Positions 27,168 to 36,902 of a stretch of DNA of 64,000 bases are shown here, piece by piece. The stretch is taken from the NCBI RefSeq assembly GCF_000380965.1, contig NZ_KB905556.1, forward strand, positions 62,001 through 126,000. Direction: 5' to 3'. Under the pieces are notes generated by a model that worked only from the letters and a program-made list of their open reading frames with translations, was not told where the DNA came from and did no database searches. Each line of letters opens with the position of its first letter. Position 1 is the stretch's first letter. The position numbers were made by a program, and so were the translations under genes. Source of the stretch: Paenibacillus ginsengihumi DSM 21568 (GTDB lineage Bacteria; Bacillota; Bacilli; Paenibacillales; NBRC-103111).

Positions 27168-29282
27168 CTAATTCAGCTGCTTCAGGAACCGCTTGACCGT
27201 ACCGGACGGCGTCTCCAGCAGCTCGTACATTTTCACGTGGTTTCTCGATCCGAGCCAATCGAAGCGGATGCCGGAAAATACAACCTGATTTTTGCCGTTA
27301 GCCAGTTTTTCGGCGCCGATGAACGGCACGTCCGTCGTCGCGATGACGTTCTCGTATTCGTCGAGCAGCTCGAAGTGGGCCTTGACCGCATTCGCATCGA
27401 CGACGAGCGGCTCCTGCCACTGCGCCATATTTTCCATCTTCATCGTATAGCTGTAGGTGCTTGAGCCATACGTCGTATAGACGTTGAAATCTTTGATCCG
27501 CATGGCGAACGGATAGAAGTTCATCGTTTCGCTGTTTTCCAGCCCCTCGTCCGTCCGCAGGGAGATCGGGAAGGAGGCGATCGTCAGCTTCTTCGCAGCG
27601 GCCGACGTTTCGTCCGTTACGCGCATCATGAACGAATCGCCGACATCGGACGTGCCCAGCATGTACGAATGCATGACCATCGCGCTCGTGTTGGGAGCGA
27701 TCGTCTGCCCCTCCGCCGCTTTCGCGACGCCGCTGAAAATTTGGCCGTTCGGCGCGACGAGCTCCGTCGTCCATTCCGGCAAGGGCAGCGAGCGGTCTCC
27801 CCGGTTGGTCAGCTTGAACTTGGCGACGGCCGTCGGATAGCCGGTGCTCTCGTTCTCATACAAGCGCAGGTCGGCCAGCACGACCTCCAGGTTCTCTTCC
27901 ACGATGCCGCCGACCGGCAAATGAAGCGGCTGCCCGTACTGATAGCCGACAATCATGCCGGAATCGCCGCCGTAAGCCGAGGCGCCGGCCAGATCGGCCA
28001 CGAACAGCGGAAGCTGCAGCCCGCCTGCGGCGGTCTCCGTTCCTCCCGCCGCCTTGTTCTCGAGCAGCGCGAGCTGAACGTCGTCCTCTGTCGCCGCCTT
28101 GGGCAGCACCGCCTGGAAGTAATAGGAAGCGGTCTCGCCGGGCGACAGGAACGAAGGATGCGCCGACGTATCCGTCGCCTGCGCCTGCGCTTCCCCGGAG
28201 CGGGTCTGGAACGAGGCGACCAGCGCGGGAACGGCGACAGCGCGGGACGTATCGTTGCTCAGCGCGACCCTGGCGCGCACGGTCGCTTCGTCTCCGGTGG
28301 CCGACAACGTCGCGGAGTCGAGCTTCACCGTCAGGCCGTCGCTGCCGTCATCCAGCAAGTAAGCGGCCGACTCCCGAACCTTCCGCGGCTGCAGCAGATC
28401 GGCGAGAGCGAACGTTCCGGCCACCCATTCCTCCGCTCCCGCCACAGCCGCCGTATACAGCTGCAGCTTCAGCCCGCCATCTGCCGAAGGCGCCCCGGGA
28501 AGCGCCGACCGCAGCGTAAGCTTGCGGCTCTTGCCGGGCAATAGCGGCTGATCGGCGCCGTACACGACCGTCGCCGCATACTGCTGGCCGCTCTTGTCCG
28601 TCAGCCTGTATTTCAGCCCGTCAGGCAGAGACAAGCTCGTATTCCCGGCGTTTTCGGCAAGCAGCTCCACATACAGCTGCATCGTATTGCCTTCAAACAC
28701 CGGGTACGCCCGCTCGGGGCGGAAGATGACCGTCGAATCGTCGGGCAGCGAGGCGTCGGCCTTCTTGAGTTGAAGCGCCGTTTCCTGCACGGGGCGGCCT
28801 GCTTCCCCGAGTGCGGGGGCGACGTTCAGCGAACCGATATCCTTCATGAAATTCGCCAGGCTTAAGTCCCATTCGAATATGGTCACCTTCAGCCCCCGCG
28901 CGTCCGGCGAACCGGAAAGCTGCGACAGAAACCGGAAGTCCTGCGACTGGCCCGGCTCGACGCGGGCCGTCTGCCTGCTGAGCAGCTGCGCCGCATAGCT
29001 GCTGCCGGGCGCATCGGCGACGCGGACGCCGTAACGGTTGAAATCGACGGAGCTCCCGCCACCGTTATGCAGCCTGAGCGTAAAGCGCAGCGCGGCGTCT
29101 CCCGCTCCCGCGGAATAGACCGCCTCCTCCAAAGTAAAATAGACGGACGCGTTCAGAAAGACGCCTTGCTTGCCGGCCTGCGCCGCAGGCGCGGCAAGCG
29201 GCGAGCCGAGCAATACTAATGCCAATACCATGACAAGCCAGCTTCGGCCGAACCGAAGCATGGCGCTGCGCAAATTCCGCAT
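27168..29282 (-). CDS. secreted repeat protein of the MacAB-like operon
   Basis: A 704-residue exported protein of unknown family. Signal peptide RSWLVMVLALVLLGSPLAAPAAQA, then about five beta-rich modules of 110-130 residues, each with a strand plus L-x-N-x-G, LPLP/LSLPD and PG(Q/K)S-x8-F pattern (for example LRFTLRLHNGGGSSVDF, VELLAENAGNTSLSLPD, VAKFKLTNRGDRSLPLP). This resembles immunoglobulin-like or DUF4352-like sandwiches, but no family is claimed. It begins 27 bases after the permease stop with GAGGAGGG, so it is the last gene of the export operon and may be its cargo or an extracytoplasmic partner. Confidence 0.8.
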   Translation of the reverse strand: MRNLRSAMLRFGRSWLVMVLALVLLGSPLAAPAAQAGKQGVFLNASVYFTLEEAVYSAGAGDAALRFTLRLHNGGGSSVDFNRYGVRVADAPGSSYAAQLLSRQTARVEPGQSQDFRFLSQLSGSPDARGLKVTIFEWDLSLANFMKDIGSLNVAPALGEAGRPVQETALQLKKADASLPDDSTVIFRPERAYPVFEGNTMQLYVELLAENAGNTSLSLPDGLKYRLTDKSGQQYAATVVYGADQPLLPGKSRKLTLRSALPGAPSADGGLKLQLYTAAVAGAEEWVAGTFALADLLQPRKVRESAAYLLDDGSDGLTVKLDSATLSATGDEATVRARVALSNDTSRAVAVPALVASFQTRSGEAQAQATDTSAHPSFLSPGETASYYFQAVLPKAATEDDVQLALLENKAAGGTETAAGGLQLPLFVADLAGASAYGGDSGMIVGYQYGQPLHLPVGGIVEENLEVVLADLRLYENESTGYPTAVAKFKLTNRGDRSLPLPEWTTELVAPNGQIFSGVAKAAEGQTIAPNTSAMVMHSYMLGTSDVGDSFMMRVTDETSAAAKKLTIASFPISLRTDEGLENSETMNFYPFAMRIKDFNVYTTYGSSTYSYTMKMENMAQWQEPLVVDANAVKAHFELLDEYENVIATTDVPFIGAEKLANGKNQVVFSGIRFDWLGSRNHVKMYELLETPSGTVKRFLKQLN

Positions 29283-29309
29283 TGTCCGTAATCCCTCCTC
29301 ATTATGCCG

Positions 29310-30488
29310 TTAATCCACGCGGAGCGCGTCGATCGGTTTCAATCGCGATGCTTGACGGGCCGGATACAGGCCGAAGACGACGCCGACCAGCACCGAGAAC
29401 AGGAACGCGTACATGCCGATATCTAGCGACACGCTGGTCGGCTGGTTCGGATTGATCAGCGGCCAGCCGTACGAGGCGCCGATGCCGAGCAGCAGGCCGA
29501 GTAGCCCGCCCAGGCCGCTGATGACGACCGCCTCGGTCAGGAACTGGGCCATGATGTGCCAGCGCTTGGCGCCGATCGATTTGCGGATGCCAATCTCCCG
29601 GGTCCGCTCGCTGACCGTCACCAGCATGATGTTCATGATGCCGATGCCGCCGACGAGCAGCGAAATGCAGGCGACGCTGATCATCTGATTCGTCAGCGTG
29701 CTCGAGGCCGCTACTCGCGCGTTCATCAATTCTTCCTGATTCATCACGATGTAACCGGAGGTGCTCTTGAATTTATAGCTCAAATACTGTTTGATCGTCG
29801 AATCGGCCACCGGCACCTGATCGCTGCTGGGCGCTTCGATGTACGTCGTGCGGATGCTGCCCAGCTTGAATACTCTGCGGGCCGTCTCCAGCGGCACGAT
29901 CACCGCATCGTCCACCGAGCTGCCGCCGACGTTGGAGCCTTTTTCCTTCAGCAGGCCGACGACGGTGAACATGACGCCGTCGATGTTGACCGTCTGCCCG
30001 ATCGGGTTCGCGCTGCCGAACAGCGTCTCGGCTGTCCCGCTGCCAAGCACCGCCACCGGGTTGCGGAACTCGAGATCGGCAGGGACGATGAAGCGCCCGC
30101 TCGCCAGCTCCGTCTTCATCAGCGTCTGGTAACGGTCGTTCGTGCCGATGACCGTGAACGTCTCGCTGGTGCGGTCGTATTTGACGTTGGAGTTGCCTCT
30201 GGTGATCGTCGGAGCGATCGACTCGAATTCGGGCAGCTGCTCCAGCGTCATCAGCTCGTCGTAATCGAGCTGCGTAGCGCGCCCGTTGCCCAGCACGTTC
30301 ACGACGAGCAGGTTCGTGCCCAGGCTCTCATACTGCTGCTCGATCTGCTCGGTCGAGCCCCGCCCGATCGCAACCAGCGTGACGACGGAGGCAACCCCGA
30401 TGATGACGCCGAGCATCGTCAGCAAGGTGCGCATCGGCTTGGCCGTAATCGTGCGGAACGCCATGGAGACCAGTTCCCACGGATTCAT
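29310..30488 (-). CDS. MacB-like ABC transporter permease
   Basis: A 392-residue permease of the MacB/FtsX type: one N-terminal membrane helix (LLTMLGVIIGVASVVTLVAIG), an extracytoplasmic domain of about 220 residues (MacB_PCD), then three C-terminal helices with NIMLVTVSERTREIGIRKSIGA between them. These proteins transmit ATPase action across the membrane for export or defence rather than forming a classical channel. Its start overlaps the ATPase stop (ATGA), so the two are translationally coupled. Confidence 0.93.
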   Translation of the reverse strand: MNPWELVSMAFRTITAKPMRTLLTMLGVIIGVASVVTLVAIGRGSTEQIEQQYESLGTNLLVVNVLGNGRATQLDYDELMTLEQLPEFESIAPTITRGNSNVKYDRTSETFTVIGTNDRYQTLMKTELASGRFIVPADLEFRNPVAVLGSGTAETLFGSANPIGQTVNIDGVMFTVVGLLKEKGSNVGGSSVDDAVIVPLETARRVFKLGSIRTTYIEAPSSDQVPVADSTIKQYLSYKFKSTSGYIVMNQEELMNARVAASSTLTNQMISVACISLLVGGIGIMNIMLVTVSERTREIGIRKSIGAKRWHIMAQFLTEAVVISGLGGLLGLLLGIGASYGWPLINPNQPTSVSLDIGMYAFLFSVLVGVVFGLYPARQASRLKPIDALRVD

Positions 30489-31207
30489 ACGGTCACCGCC
30501 TCTCCCGACGCCTCCGGCAGCGCGGCGTTGCGCCGGTCGTCGACGATCAGCCCGTCGCGAATCGACACGACCCGCTTGGCATTAGCGGCGATATGATTGT
30601 CGTGCGTGATCAGCACGACCGTATTCCCCTGCTCATTCAGCCGGACCATCAGCTCCATCACCTCGGCGCCGGTTCTCGAGTCGAGCGCGCCGGTCGGCTC
30701 GTCGGCCAGCAGCAGCGCCGGCTGCACAGCCAGCGCGCGGGCGATGGCGACGCGCTGCTGCTGGCCTCCGGAGAGCTGGTTCGGCTTGTGATGGATGCGG
30801 TGCTCCATGCCGAGCGACTGCAACATCGCGAGCGCCCGCTCTCGCCGCTCCTGCTTGCCGAGCCCCGCATAGACGAGCGGCAGCTCCACATTTTCCAGCG
30901 CGGATAAGCGGGGCAGCAGATTGAACTGCTGGAAGATAAAGCCGAGCTTGCGGTTGCGCACTTCCGCCAGCTGGTTATCGCTCAGCTTCTCGGTGGCCAC
31001 CCCATCCAGCGTATACGTTCCCTCGTTCGGCGAATCGAGCAGACCGATCGTATTCATCAAGGTCGATTTGCCGGAGCCGCTCGGCCCGACGATGGCGACG
31101 AAATCGCCTTTGGCCACGTCCAGCGAGATGCCCTTCAGAATCCGCACCTTCTCGTCGCCGCTGCCGTACTCCTTCACGATGTTTCTGAGCTCGATGATGT
31201 TGCTCAT
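30485..31207 (-). CDS. MacB/LolD-type ABC ATPase
   Basis: A 240-residue ATPase: Walker [11 protein letters not shown]-loop [10 protein letters not shown], signature [15 protein letters not shown], Walker [14 protein letters not shown]-loop LITHD. It powers the adjacent MacB-like permease. ATG overlaps the adaptor gene stop (ATGA) and its own stop overlaps the permease start, so adaptor, ATPase and permease form one tightly coupled operon. Confidence 0.95.
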   Translation of the reverse strand: MSNIIELRNIVKEYGSGDEKVRILKGISLDVAKGDFVAIVGPSGSGKSTLMNTIGLLDSPNEGTYTLDGVATEKLSDNQLAEVRNRKLGFIFQQFNLLPRLSALENVELPLVYAGLGKQERRERALAMLQSLGMEHRIHHKPNQLSGGQQQRVAIARALAVQPALLLADEPTGALDSRTGAEVMELMVRLNEQGNTVVLITHDNHIAANAKRVVSIRDGLIVDDRRNAALPEASGEAVTV

Positions 31208-32934
31208 CGCGAACCGCCTCCGCCACCGCCCTGGAATCCGCCGCCACCGCCCTGGAATCCGCCGCCTCCGCCGGGGAAGCCGCCACCTCCGCCGGCGGGA
31301 ATGCCGCCGCCTGTCGTTCCCCCGGCGCCGCCCTGGAACTGCCGGCGGAGCTGGTCAGCCTGCTGCTGGTTCAGGTTCGTCGATTGCTGGCGCGTCGGAA
31401 TGACGACCTGATCGCCCTCCTCAAGGCCCTCGGTCACCTCGACATGCGTCTTGCTGCGAATGCCGATCTCGATCGGATGGTTCGGCTCGAGCGTCCCGTC
31501 CGCCTTCTTCAAGGTGACGGTCCGTCGGCCGCCCCGCTGCTGAAGCGCCTCGATCGGCAGCAGCAGCGCGTTCTTTTTCTCCTCGACAATGATTTCCGCC
31601 GTGCCGGTCATGCCGTATTTCAGTTCGCTCTGCTCAGTATTCGGCACGGCAATGATCACATCGTAATAGGTCACGCCGTTGGTCGTGACCCCGACCGTCG
31701 ACACCTGCAGCACTTCCCCTTCGAAGCTTCGGCCGGGCAGCGCGTCGACGGTGACCTGCGCTTTCAGCCCAGGCTTCACGCTCGGCAGATCAAGCTCGTC
31801 CACCTGCACGGCAAGCGTCATCGTATCGAGGCTGGCCACCGCTCCGAAAGCGGTACCCGCCTTCACGCTGACCCCTACCGGATAGCTGGCCAGCACATTT
31901 TTCTTCTGATCGGCGAAATCTGCCGAGAACACGCCGTCGAACGGCGCGACCACCGTCAGCTCGCTCAGCTTCCTGCTCAGGTTCTCGACGTTCGCCGCCT
32001 GCCGCTCGACATCGGCCTGCTTGGCGGCGATATCGTCCTGCAGCGAATCGTTCGCGATCGTCAGGATCAGATCGCCTTGCTGTATGTATTCTCCGCTCTT
32101 CGGCTTCAGCTCGCCGATCGTGCCCGACGCTCCGGACATGACGGTTACCGTACGCGCATATTCCAGCGTGCCGCTTCCCTGGGACTTGATCTCCCTGTCG
32201 CCATACATGACGCTGCCTGTCACCGCAAGCCCTGCGTCCAGCGTGCCGTCGCCGGCGACCTTCACCGTGACGTCGACCAGCTTCGCGCCGCCCTGTCCCG
32301 CTCTTGTCACGCGGTCAACAGCCTCGACTTTGCCAACCTTTGTCAGCAGCTGGCCTTCGATCGTCAAATCGATCTCTTCCCCCGCCTGCAACTGCAAGGC
32401 TTCTTCAAGAATGTACGGCAGCTTGACCGTGAATTCACTCGTATCGGCAATCGTTCCGATCTTTGCGTTCTTGTTCAGGTTCGAGCCCGTCTCCAAATTG
32501 CCGGAGAGCGTAAATTTCCCGCTGATCGGCGCCGTAATCCGCATCGCTCCCTGCTGCTCGGTCAGCTCCTGCAGCTCCCTCTGCAGCGTTGCCAGCCGGG
32601 CCTCCGCATCCTTCAAATTCGCCTCCAGGTCAACGTCCGAGATGACCAGCAGCACATCCCCCTGCTTGACCGCTTTGCTCCGCGTCAAGTTCATCATCTT
32701 GATCGTGCCGTCTGCGGGAGCGGTAATGTCCTGCATATTTTGCGCCTGAAACTGCGACGTCCCTGTAATCGTAACGCGAATATCCCCCCGGGTAACCGCT
32801 ATGCCCTGGGCTTCCTGCCCCGCCGCTTGCGAAGGCTTGTTCTCTTTAACGGCAAAATAATAAGCGGTGCCACCCCCTGCCAGCACGACAGCAAGAATGG
32901 CCAGCACCCATCGTTTCCTGCGACCTAAAGCCAA
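31204..32934 (-). CDS. HlyD/MacA-like adaptor protein
   Basis: A 576-residue membrane-fusion-type adaptor. Membrane helix WVLAILAVVLAGGGTAYYFA, two biotinyl-lipoyl-like halves around a coiled coil (LEANLKDAEARLATLQRELQELTEQ and DDIAAKQADVERQAANVENLSRKL), beta-barrel part and a Gly-rich tail of GGGGGFQ/GGGGGFPG repeats. TTG 32934 is preferred because GGAGGAGG lies nine bases upstream and a promoter -10 (33014-33019) sits over the earlier ATG at 33015. First gene of the operon adaptor-ATPase-permease-secreted protein. The Gly-rich tail is encoded by a tandem DNA repeat near 31210-31290. Confidence 0.88.
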   Translation of the reverse strand: MALGRRKRWVLAILAVVLAGGGTAYYFAVKENKPSQAAGQEAQGIAVTRGDIRVTITGTSQFQAQNMQDITAPADGTIKMMNLTRSKAVKQGDVLLVISDVDLEANLKDAEARLATLQRELQELTEQQGAMRITAPISGKFTLSGNLETGSNLNKNAKIGTIADTSEFTVKLPYILEEALQLQAGEEIDLTIEGQLLTKVGKVEAVDRVTRAGQGGAKLVDVTVKVAGDGTLDAGLAVTGSVMYGDREIKSQGSGTLEYARTVTVMSGASGTIGELKPKSGEYIQQGDLILTIANDSLQDDIAAKQADVERQAANVENLSRKLSELTVVAPFDGVFSADFADQKKNVLASYPVGVSVKAGTAFGAVASLDTMTLAVQVDELDLPSVKPGLKAQVTVDALPGRSFEGEVLQVSTVGVTTNGVTYYDVIIAVPNTEQSELKYGMTGTAEIIVEEKKNALLLPIEALQQRGGRRTVTLKKADGTLEPNHPIEIGIRSKTHVEVTEGLEEGDQVVIPTRQQSTNLNQQQADQLRRQFQGGAGGTTGGGIPAGGGGGFPGGGGGFQGGGGGFQGGGGGGSR

Positions 32935-33013
32935 CGTCTGCCCCTCCTCCAGTTCGCGGCGCGCCCCCGGCCTGCCGAAGCTCGCGCGCCAATCCGTCTG
33001 ATTCATGCCCTTC

Positions 33014-33067
33014 ATTATAAAGGCATATCTTGAACTGAATTTGAACTGAAGCTTAAAATAAACTGAA
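33014..33067 (-). promoter_or_regulatory. response-regulator-type direct repeats and promoter of the export operon
   Basis: Minus strand: two identical TTCAGTTCAA repeats (at 33041-33050 and 33030-33039) exactly 11 bases apart, a third partial TTCAGTT at 33061-33067, then a consensus TATAAT at 33014-33019. Eleven-base phased repeats over the -35 region are the usual site of OmpR/PhoB-type regulators; the regulator encoded at 34550-35224 is the likely binder. Confidence 0.72.
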
Positions 33068-33112
33068 AAAACCGGCCCTTAGCCCGCTTCAATAAGCGAA
33101 CTAACGGCCGGT
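33066..33112 (-). terminator. terminator of the two-component operon
   Basis: Minus-strand two-level hairpin: outer ACCGGCC/GGCCGGT, inner TTAG..CTAA and CGCTT/AAGCG around ATTG, followed by TTTTTC. Confidence 0.93.
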
Positions 33113-33167
33113 ATATCGGGAAAAGTCAGCTGCGGGAGGGATTAAGGAAGGGGGGTTAAAGAACGGG

Positions 33168-34553
33168 TTACGGAACGGGTTTAAGAGCCGGTTGGAGCGG
33201 AAGCGTCACCGTAATCGTTGTACCCTCCCCCGGCTCCCCTTGGGCGTCGATTGCTCCCCCGTGAAGATCGACGATCTCCCTCACGATCGCCAGCCCCAAT
33301 CCGCTGCCTCCGTGTTCGGAACGGGACGCGTCGGCTTTGAAAAACCGTTCGAACATCCGCTCGCGGTCCTGCCTGGAAAGGCCGATGCCGGTGTCGGAGA
33401 TCTTGACCTTGACGAGTTCCGGGCCGGTGGTGAGCGAGATATCGATCCGGCCTCCCTCGGGCGTAAACTTGATGCTGTTGTGAAGCAGATTGCTCCAAAC
33501 CTGGTTCAGCGAATCCTCGTCAGCCACCACGACCGCCTTCGGCAAATCCAGCCGCAGCTCCAGTCCCTTGGCCGACCACAGCGGCTCGCAGGCGACCGCC
33601 GCTCTCCGCAGCTGCTCGTCCAGCTTCACCGGCACCGAGTGAAACGGATAATTCTCGGATTCGAGAGAAGCGAGCTTCAGCAAATTTTCGCTCAGCCGGG
33701 ACAGCCGCTCGGATTCCTGCTCGATAATTTTCAGGTAGCTGAGCCTTTCTTCCGGTGGCAGCGCATCGTTTTGCAGCAGCTTGGAAAATCCGCGGATGGA
33801 CGTCAGCGGCGTCTGAATATCGTGAGAGACGTTGGAGACGAACGTCTGTCTCATCTCCTCCATTTTTTTGAGCTCGCCCGCCATATGCCGTATGCTCTCG
33901 GCGAGGCTGCCCAATTCGTCCTTTTGCCGGATGTCGAGGGAGACGTCGAAGTCGCCTTTAGCGATGCGATGGGTCGCTTCGGTAATTTTTTTGACGGGGC
34001 GTACCAGATAGCGGGAGGCGATGACGATCAGAATACTGCCGATCACAAGCACGTTGATCAGAATCTGATTGCGCAAGTTCTCAAAATCGCGGATTTGCCG
34101 TTTTGTATCGGGGTAGACGAACAGCGCGTATTTCTCCCCTTCGGCGATGAACGGAAAGCCTGTATACGGGAGCGGCGGCTCATCCTTGTTTTCCCGCTCC
34201 AAATGTCCCGTATATGCCTCCCCTTCCAGCACGCGGCTGACCGCTTCAAGGGGAATGAGCCGCCGGCCGGCTTCCGGCGCCGAGGCGATTAGTTGCCCGT
34301 CCGCCTCGTAGAGCTCGTATTCGTGCATCGGGATCAGCTTCGATAGCGTCGGCACGACCTCGTCCAGCTTGGACGGCCCGACCGATTGAAGCAGGGAAGC
34401 GGTCGTCTGCGCCGAGCTTCTCAGCCTCTCCTCGAAGCGGTCGGACATATTGAACCGGAACAGCTTGGAGGTGGTGAAGCTCGACAAGGCAATGCTGAAC
34501 CAGACGACCAGCAGGACGATCACGACGAGGCGAAAATAAAAGCTGCGAATCAC
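33168..34553 (-). CDS. sensor histidine kinase (HAMP type)
   Basis: A 461-residue kinase. Membrane helix 1 (LVVIVLLVVWFSIALSSF), extracellular sensor of about 130 residues, membrane helix 2 (ILINVLVIGSILIVIASRYLV), HAMP, H-box FVSNVSHDIQTPLTSIRG, N-box LLHNSIKFTPEGG, G-boxes DTGIGLS and GGSGLGLAIV. It begins with GTG overlapping the regulator stop codon (GTGA), so the pair is coupled. Next to a MacAB-like export operon with regulator-type repeats, which is its probable target. Confidence 0.93.
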   Translation of the reverse strand: MIRSFYFRLVVIVLLVVWFSIALSSFTTSKLFRFNMSDRFEERLRSSAQTTASLLQSVGPSKLDEVVPTLSKLIPMHEYELYEADGQLIASAPEAGRRLIPLEAVSRVLEGEAYTGHLERENKDEPPLPYTGFPFIAEGEKYALFVYPDTKRQIRDFENLRNQILINVLVIGSILIVIASRYLVRPVKKITEATHRIAKGDFDVSLDIRQKDELGSLAESIRHMAGELKKMEEMRQTFVSNVSHDIQTPLTSIRGFSKLLQNDALPPEERLSYLKIIEQESERLSRLSENLLKLASLESENYPFHSVPVKLDEQLRRAAVACEPLWSAKGLELRLDLPKAVVVADEDSLNQVWSNLLHNSIKFTPEGGRIDISLTTGPELVKVKISDTGIGLSRQDRERMFERFFKADASRSEHGGSGLGLAIVREIVDLHGGAIDAQGEPGEGTTITVTLPLQPALKPVP

Positions 34554-35224
34554 GGCCGGACCTCCAGCCGGTATCCGAGACCGCGAACGGTCACGATCGA
34601 TACGTGGTCGGATTCGCCGTCAAGCCGCTCCCGCAGCCGCCGCACATGCACATCGACGGTACGCTCGTCGCCGTCGTAATCGGAGCCCCAGATCTGCTCG
34701 ATCAGCTGGTCGCGGGTAAAAATTTGCCCCGGATAGCTCGCCAGCCGGAACAGCAGCTCGAATTCCTTGAGCGGCAGCAAATGGCGCTTGTCCTTCACCT
34801 GCACCTCGTGCATCCGCCGGTCGATCGAGACGTCGCCGAGCTGCACCTTCTGCGAATGCTCGATCCGGTACCGCTTCAGCAGCGCCTTGACTCTCATGAG
34901 CAGCTCCATCGGATCGAACGGCTTCACCAGATAATCGTCGGTGCCGAGCCGAAACCCTTTGATCTTCTGCGACACCTCGCCCTTGGCGGTCACCATGATG
35001 ATAGGGATATCCCTGGTCTCCTTGACCGTGCGGCAAAATTCCCAGCCGTCCATCCCCGGCATCATGATGTCCAGGACGATCAGGTCGACCGGCGTGGCGT
35101 CCATAAGCCGGAGCGCCTCTTCTCCGTTCGCCGCTTCGACCGCCCCGTAGCCTTCGCCGTGCAGCGTCGCCTTGATCAGCTTTCGGATATTCGTATCGTC
35201 ATCCACAATCAGCACATTGGTCAT
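34550..35224 (-). CDS. OmpR-family response regulator
   Basis: A 224-residue regulator: receiver domain with phosphorylatable Asp in LIVLDIMMPGMDGWEF (about residue 52), Thr in IIMVTAKG and Lys in DYLVKPF, then a winged-helix DNA-binding domain (DYDGDERTVDVHVRRLRERL). ATG 35224 with AAGGAAG. Co-transcribed with the kinase. Likely binds the 11-base phased TTCAGTTCAA repeats at 33030-33067. Confidence 0.94.
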   Translation of the reverse strand: MTNVLIVDDDTNIRKLIKATLHGEGYGAVEAANGEEALRLMDATPVDLIVLDIMMPGMDGWEFCRTVKETRDIPIIMVTAKGEVSQKIKGFRLGTDDYLVKPFDPMELLMRVKALLKRYRIEHSQKVQLGDVSIDRRMHEVQVKDKRHLLPLKEFELLFRLASYPGQIFTRDQLIEQIWGSDYDGDERTVDVHVRRLRERLDGESDHVSIVTVRGLGYRLEVRP

Positions 35225-35262
35225 CCGTTACGACTTCCTTTTGCCTAAATTCGTCCGCGTAT

Positions 35263-35757
35263 TCAGCGATTGTCCACTTTCTCCGGGTACAGATCGTGAC
35301 TTTGCAGCCGCTGCTCGGCCATCTGCTCGAACTTCGTCCCCGGCTTGCCGTAATTGCAGTACGGATCGATGGAAATGCCGCCGCGCGGCGTAAATTTGCC
35401 CCACACCTCGATATACCGCGGATCCATCAGCTTGATCAGATCGTTCATAATGATATTCATGCAGTCCTCGTGAAAATCGCCGTGGTTGCGGAAGCTGAAC
35501 AAATACAGCTTGAGCGACTTGCTCTCGACCATTTTCAAATCCGGAATATAGCTAATATAAATCGTCGCAAAGTCCGGCTGTCCCGTGATCGGGCACAAGC
35601 TTGTAAATTCGGGACAATTGAACTTCACGAAATAATCGCGGTAAGGGTGCTTGTTGTCAAACGTCTCCAGCACTTGCGGAGCGTAGGTTGTCGGATAGGC
35701 GGTCCTCTCGCTGCCAAGCAGCGTCAGGTCCAGTTCGTCTTGCTTTCTTCCAGCCAT
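35263..35757 (-). CDS. queF: NADPH-dependent 7-cyano-7-deazaguanine reductase
   Basis: Reduces preQ0 to preQ1 in queuosine biosynthesis. The 164 residues match the short type I (YkvM-like) QueF: catalytic Cys in [13 protein letters not shown], substrate-binding [17 protein letters not shown] and FHEDCMN, and [21 protein letters not shown] 35757 has AAAGGAG nine bases upstream. It stands alone, without queC/D/E, and no preQ1 riboswitch is visible upstream. Confidence 0.96.
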   Translation of the reverse strand: MAGRKQDELDLTLLGSERTAYPTTYAPQVLETFDNKHPYRDYFVKFNCPEFTSLCPITGQPDFATIYISYIPDLKMVESKSLKLYLFSFRNHGDFHEDCMNIIMNDLIKLMDPRYIEVWGKFTPRGGISIDPYCNYGKPGTKFEQMAEQRLQSHDLYPEKVDNR

Positions 35758-35932
35758 GTTCGGCGGCTCCTTTCTGCTTAAGGCAACATTGTATGCTTCA
35801 TTATAACCCATGTGTAGGACGAAAGTAAGAACGGCAATGGTTTTTCCAGTGTAAAAACAGCGTAACTTTCAGGACGGCGCTCCGTCTATTAGTTATCAAA
35901 ATCCCGTTTCGATTTAAAGGAGAACGTCCGTG

Positions 35933-36859
35933 ATGAAAAAATATGTGATCGGCTTTGCCGTCGGCGCCAGCGTAACGCTGGGGACCGCTGCTTATGCCAG
36001 CGATATCGTGCAAACGTTTCTTTTCCCGGCCCAATTCGTCATTAACGGCGAAAGCCGGACCCCTGCTCCCGACTATGCTGTACTGAACTACAACGGGCAC
36101 GCGTATGTGCCGATCCGTTTTGTCGCAGAGCAGCTGGGCGCCGTCGTCGCCTATGACGACGCTTCACAGACGATTACGGTCGACAACCGTTTTGCAGTCA
36201 GGGATATGGAGAGCTCGATCCGGGTCGGCCAGCTTCAGGTGAACAGACAAGGTCAGCAGACGAAAGTGACGGGTCAGCTGTTCGTCGGCCAGTCCCATTG
36301 GGACATGATGGCGAATGCCCGAAACTGGGTTCCCGATTTGAAGGAGACGGAAGTGACGGCCCGGCTTTATTTTTATAATGAGCGAGGAGAACGGATCGGG
36401 GAAGTGGCGCTGGAGCAGCAGTTCGCCACGCACGGGGATCAGATCAAGCCATTCGAGGCCATTGCAGATGGCGATTTGACGTCCTACGCCGCGGTCACGC
36501 TGTCCGAGGTATCGCCGATACCGTTCGGCTTGATGGCGCCGCCGACTTTGAATTTCACGGATGCGGACAATCGGCTGGCCGTTGGCAGCTTAAGATTGGC
36601 ATCGGAGGGACAATTCACCCGGATCAAAGCGTGGGCCAGCCTCAAAGTGGATGGGCGCTACCGCGTATCAGCCAACCTCGATTTCTACGGAGCGGACGGC
36701 AAGCTTCTGGGAACAGCCCCGATGAGCGTCGAAATACACGGCATGGACCCCGCAAAAGGCAGCGGCGCCAGTGCCTATGAGCTCATGTGCAAAGGCGATG
36801 TCTCCGCATATAAGGACATTCGGATTACCGACCTGAAGCTGGAGCCGCTTGAGGACTGA
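35933..36859 (+). CDS. secreted stalk (copper amine oxidase N-terminal) domain protein
   Basis: A 308-residue exported protein. Signal peptide (KKYVIGFAVGASVTLGTAAYA), then a copper-amine-oxidase N-terminal 'stalk' domain (NYNGHAYVPIRFVAEQLGAVVAYDD, about 45-85), common in Paenibacillus surface proteins, followed by two beta-rich modules (QLQVNRQGQQTKVTGQLF and SLRLASEGQFTRIKAWASL) that look like an internal duplication. ATG 35933 or the GTG three bases before can serve the AAAGGAG site. Function unknown. Confidence 0.85.
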   Translation: MKKYVIGFAVGASVTLGTAAYASDIVQTFLFPAQFVINGESRTPAPDYAVLNYNGHAYVPIRFVAEQLGAVVAYDDASQTITVDNRFAVRDMESSIRVGQLQVNRQGQQTKVTGQLFVGQSHWDMMANARNWVPDLKETEVTARLYFYNERGERIGEVALEQQFATHGDQIKPFEAIADGDLTSYAAVTLSEVSPIPFGLMAPPTLNFTDADNRLAVGSLRLASEGQFTRIKAWASLKVDGRYRVSANLDFYGADGKLLGTAPMSVEIHGMDPAKGSGASAYELMCKGDVSAYKDIRITDLKLEPLED

Positions 36860-36902
36860 GCGAAGGCGCGCTGGCCGGGAAGAGGGCCTGAAAGGGCCTT
36901 GC

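Noticed and set aside
33004-33006. Leaderless start of the adaptor gene at ATG 33006
   Set aside because: Possible from the -10 position, but TTG 32934 has a far better ribosome site.
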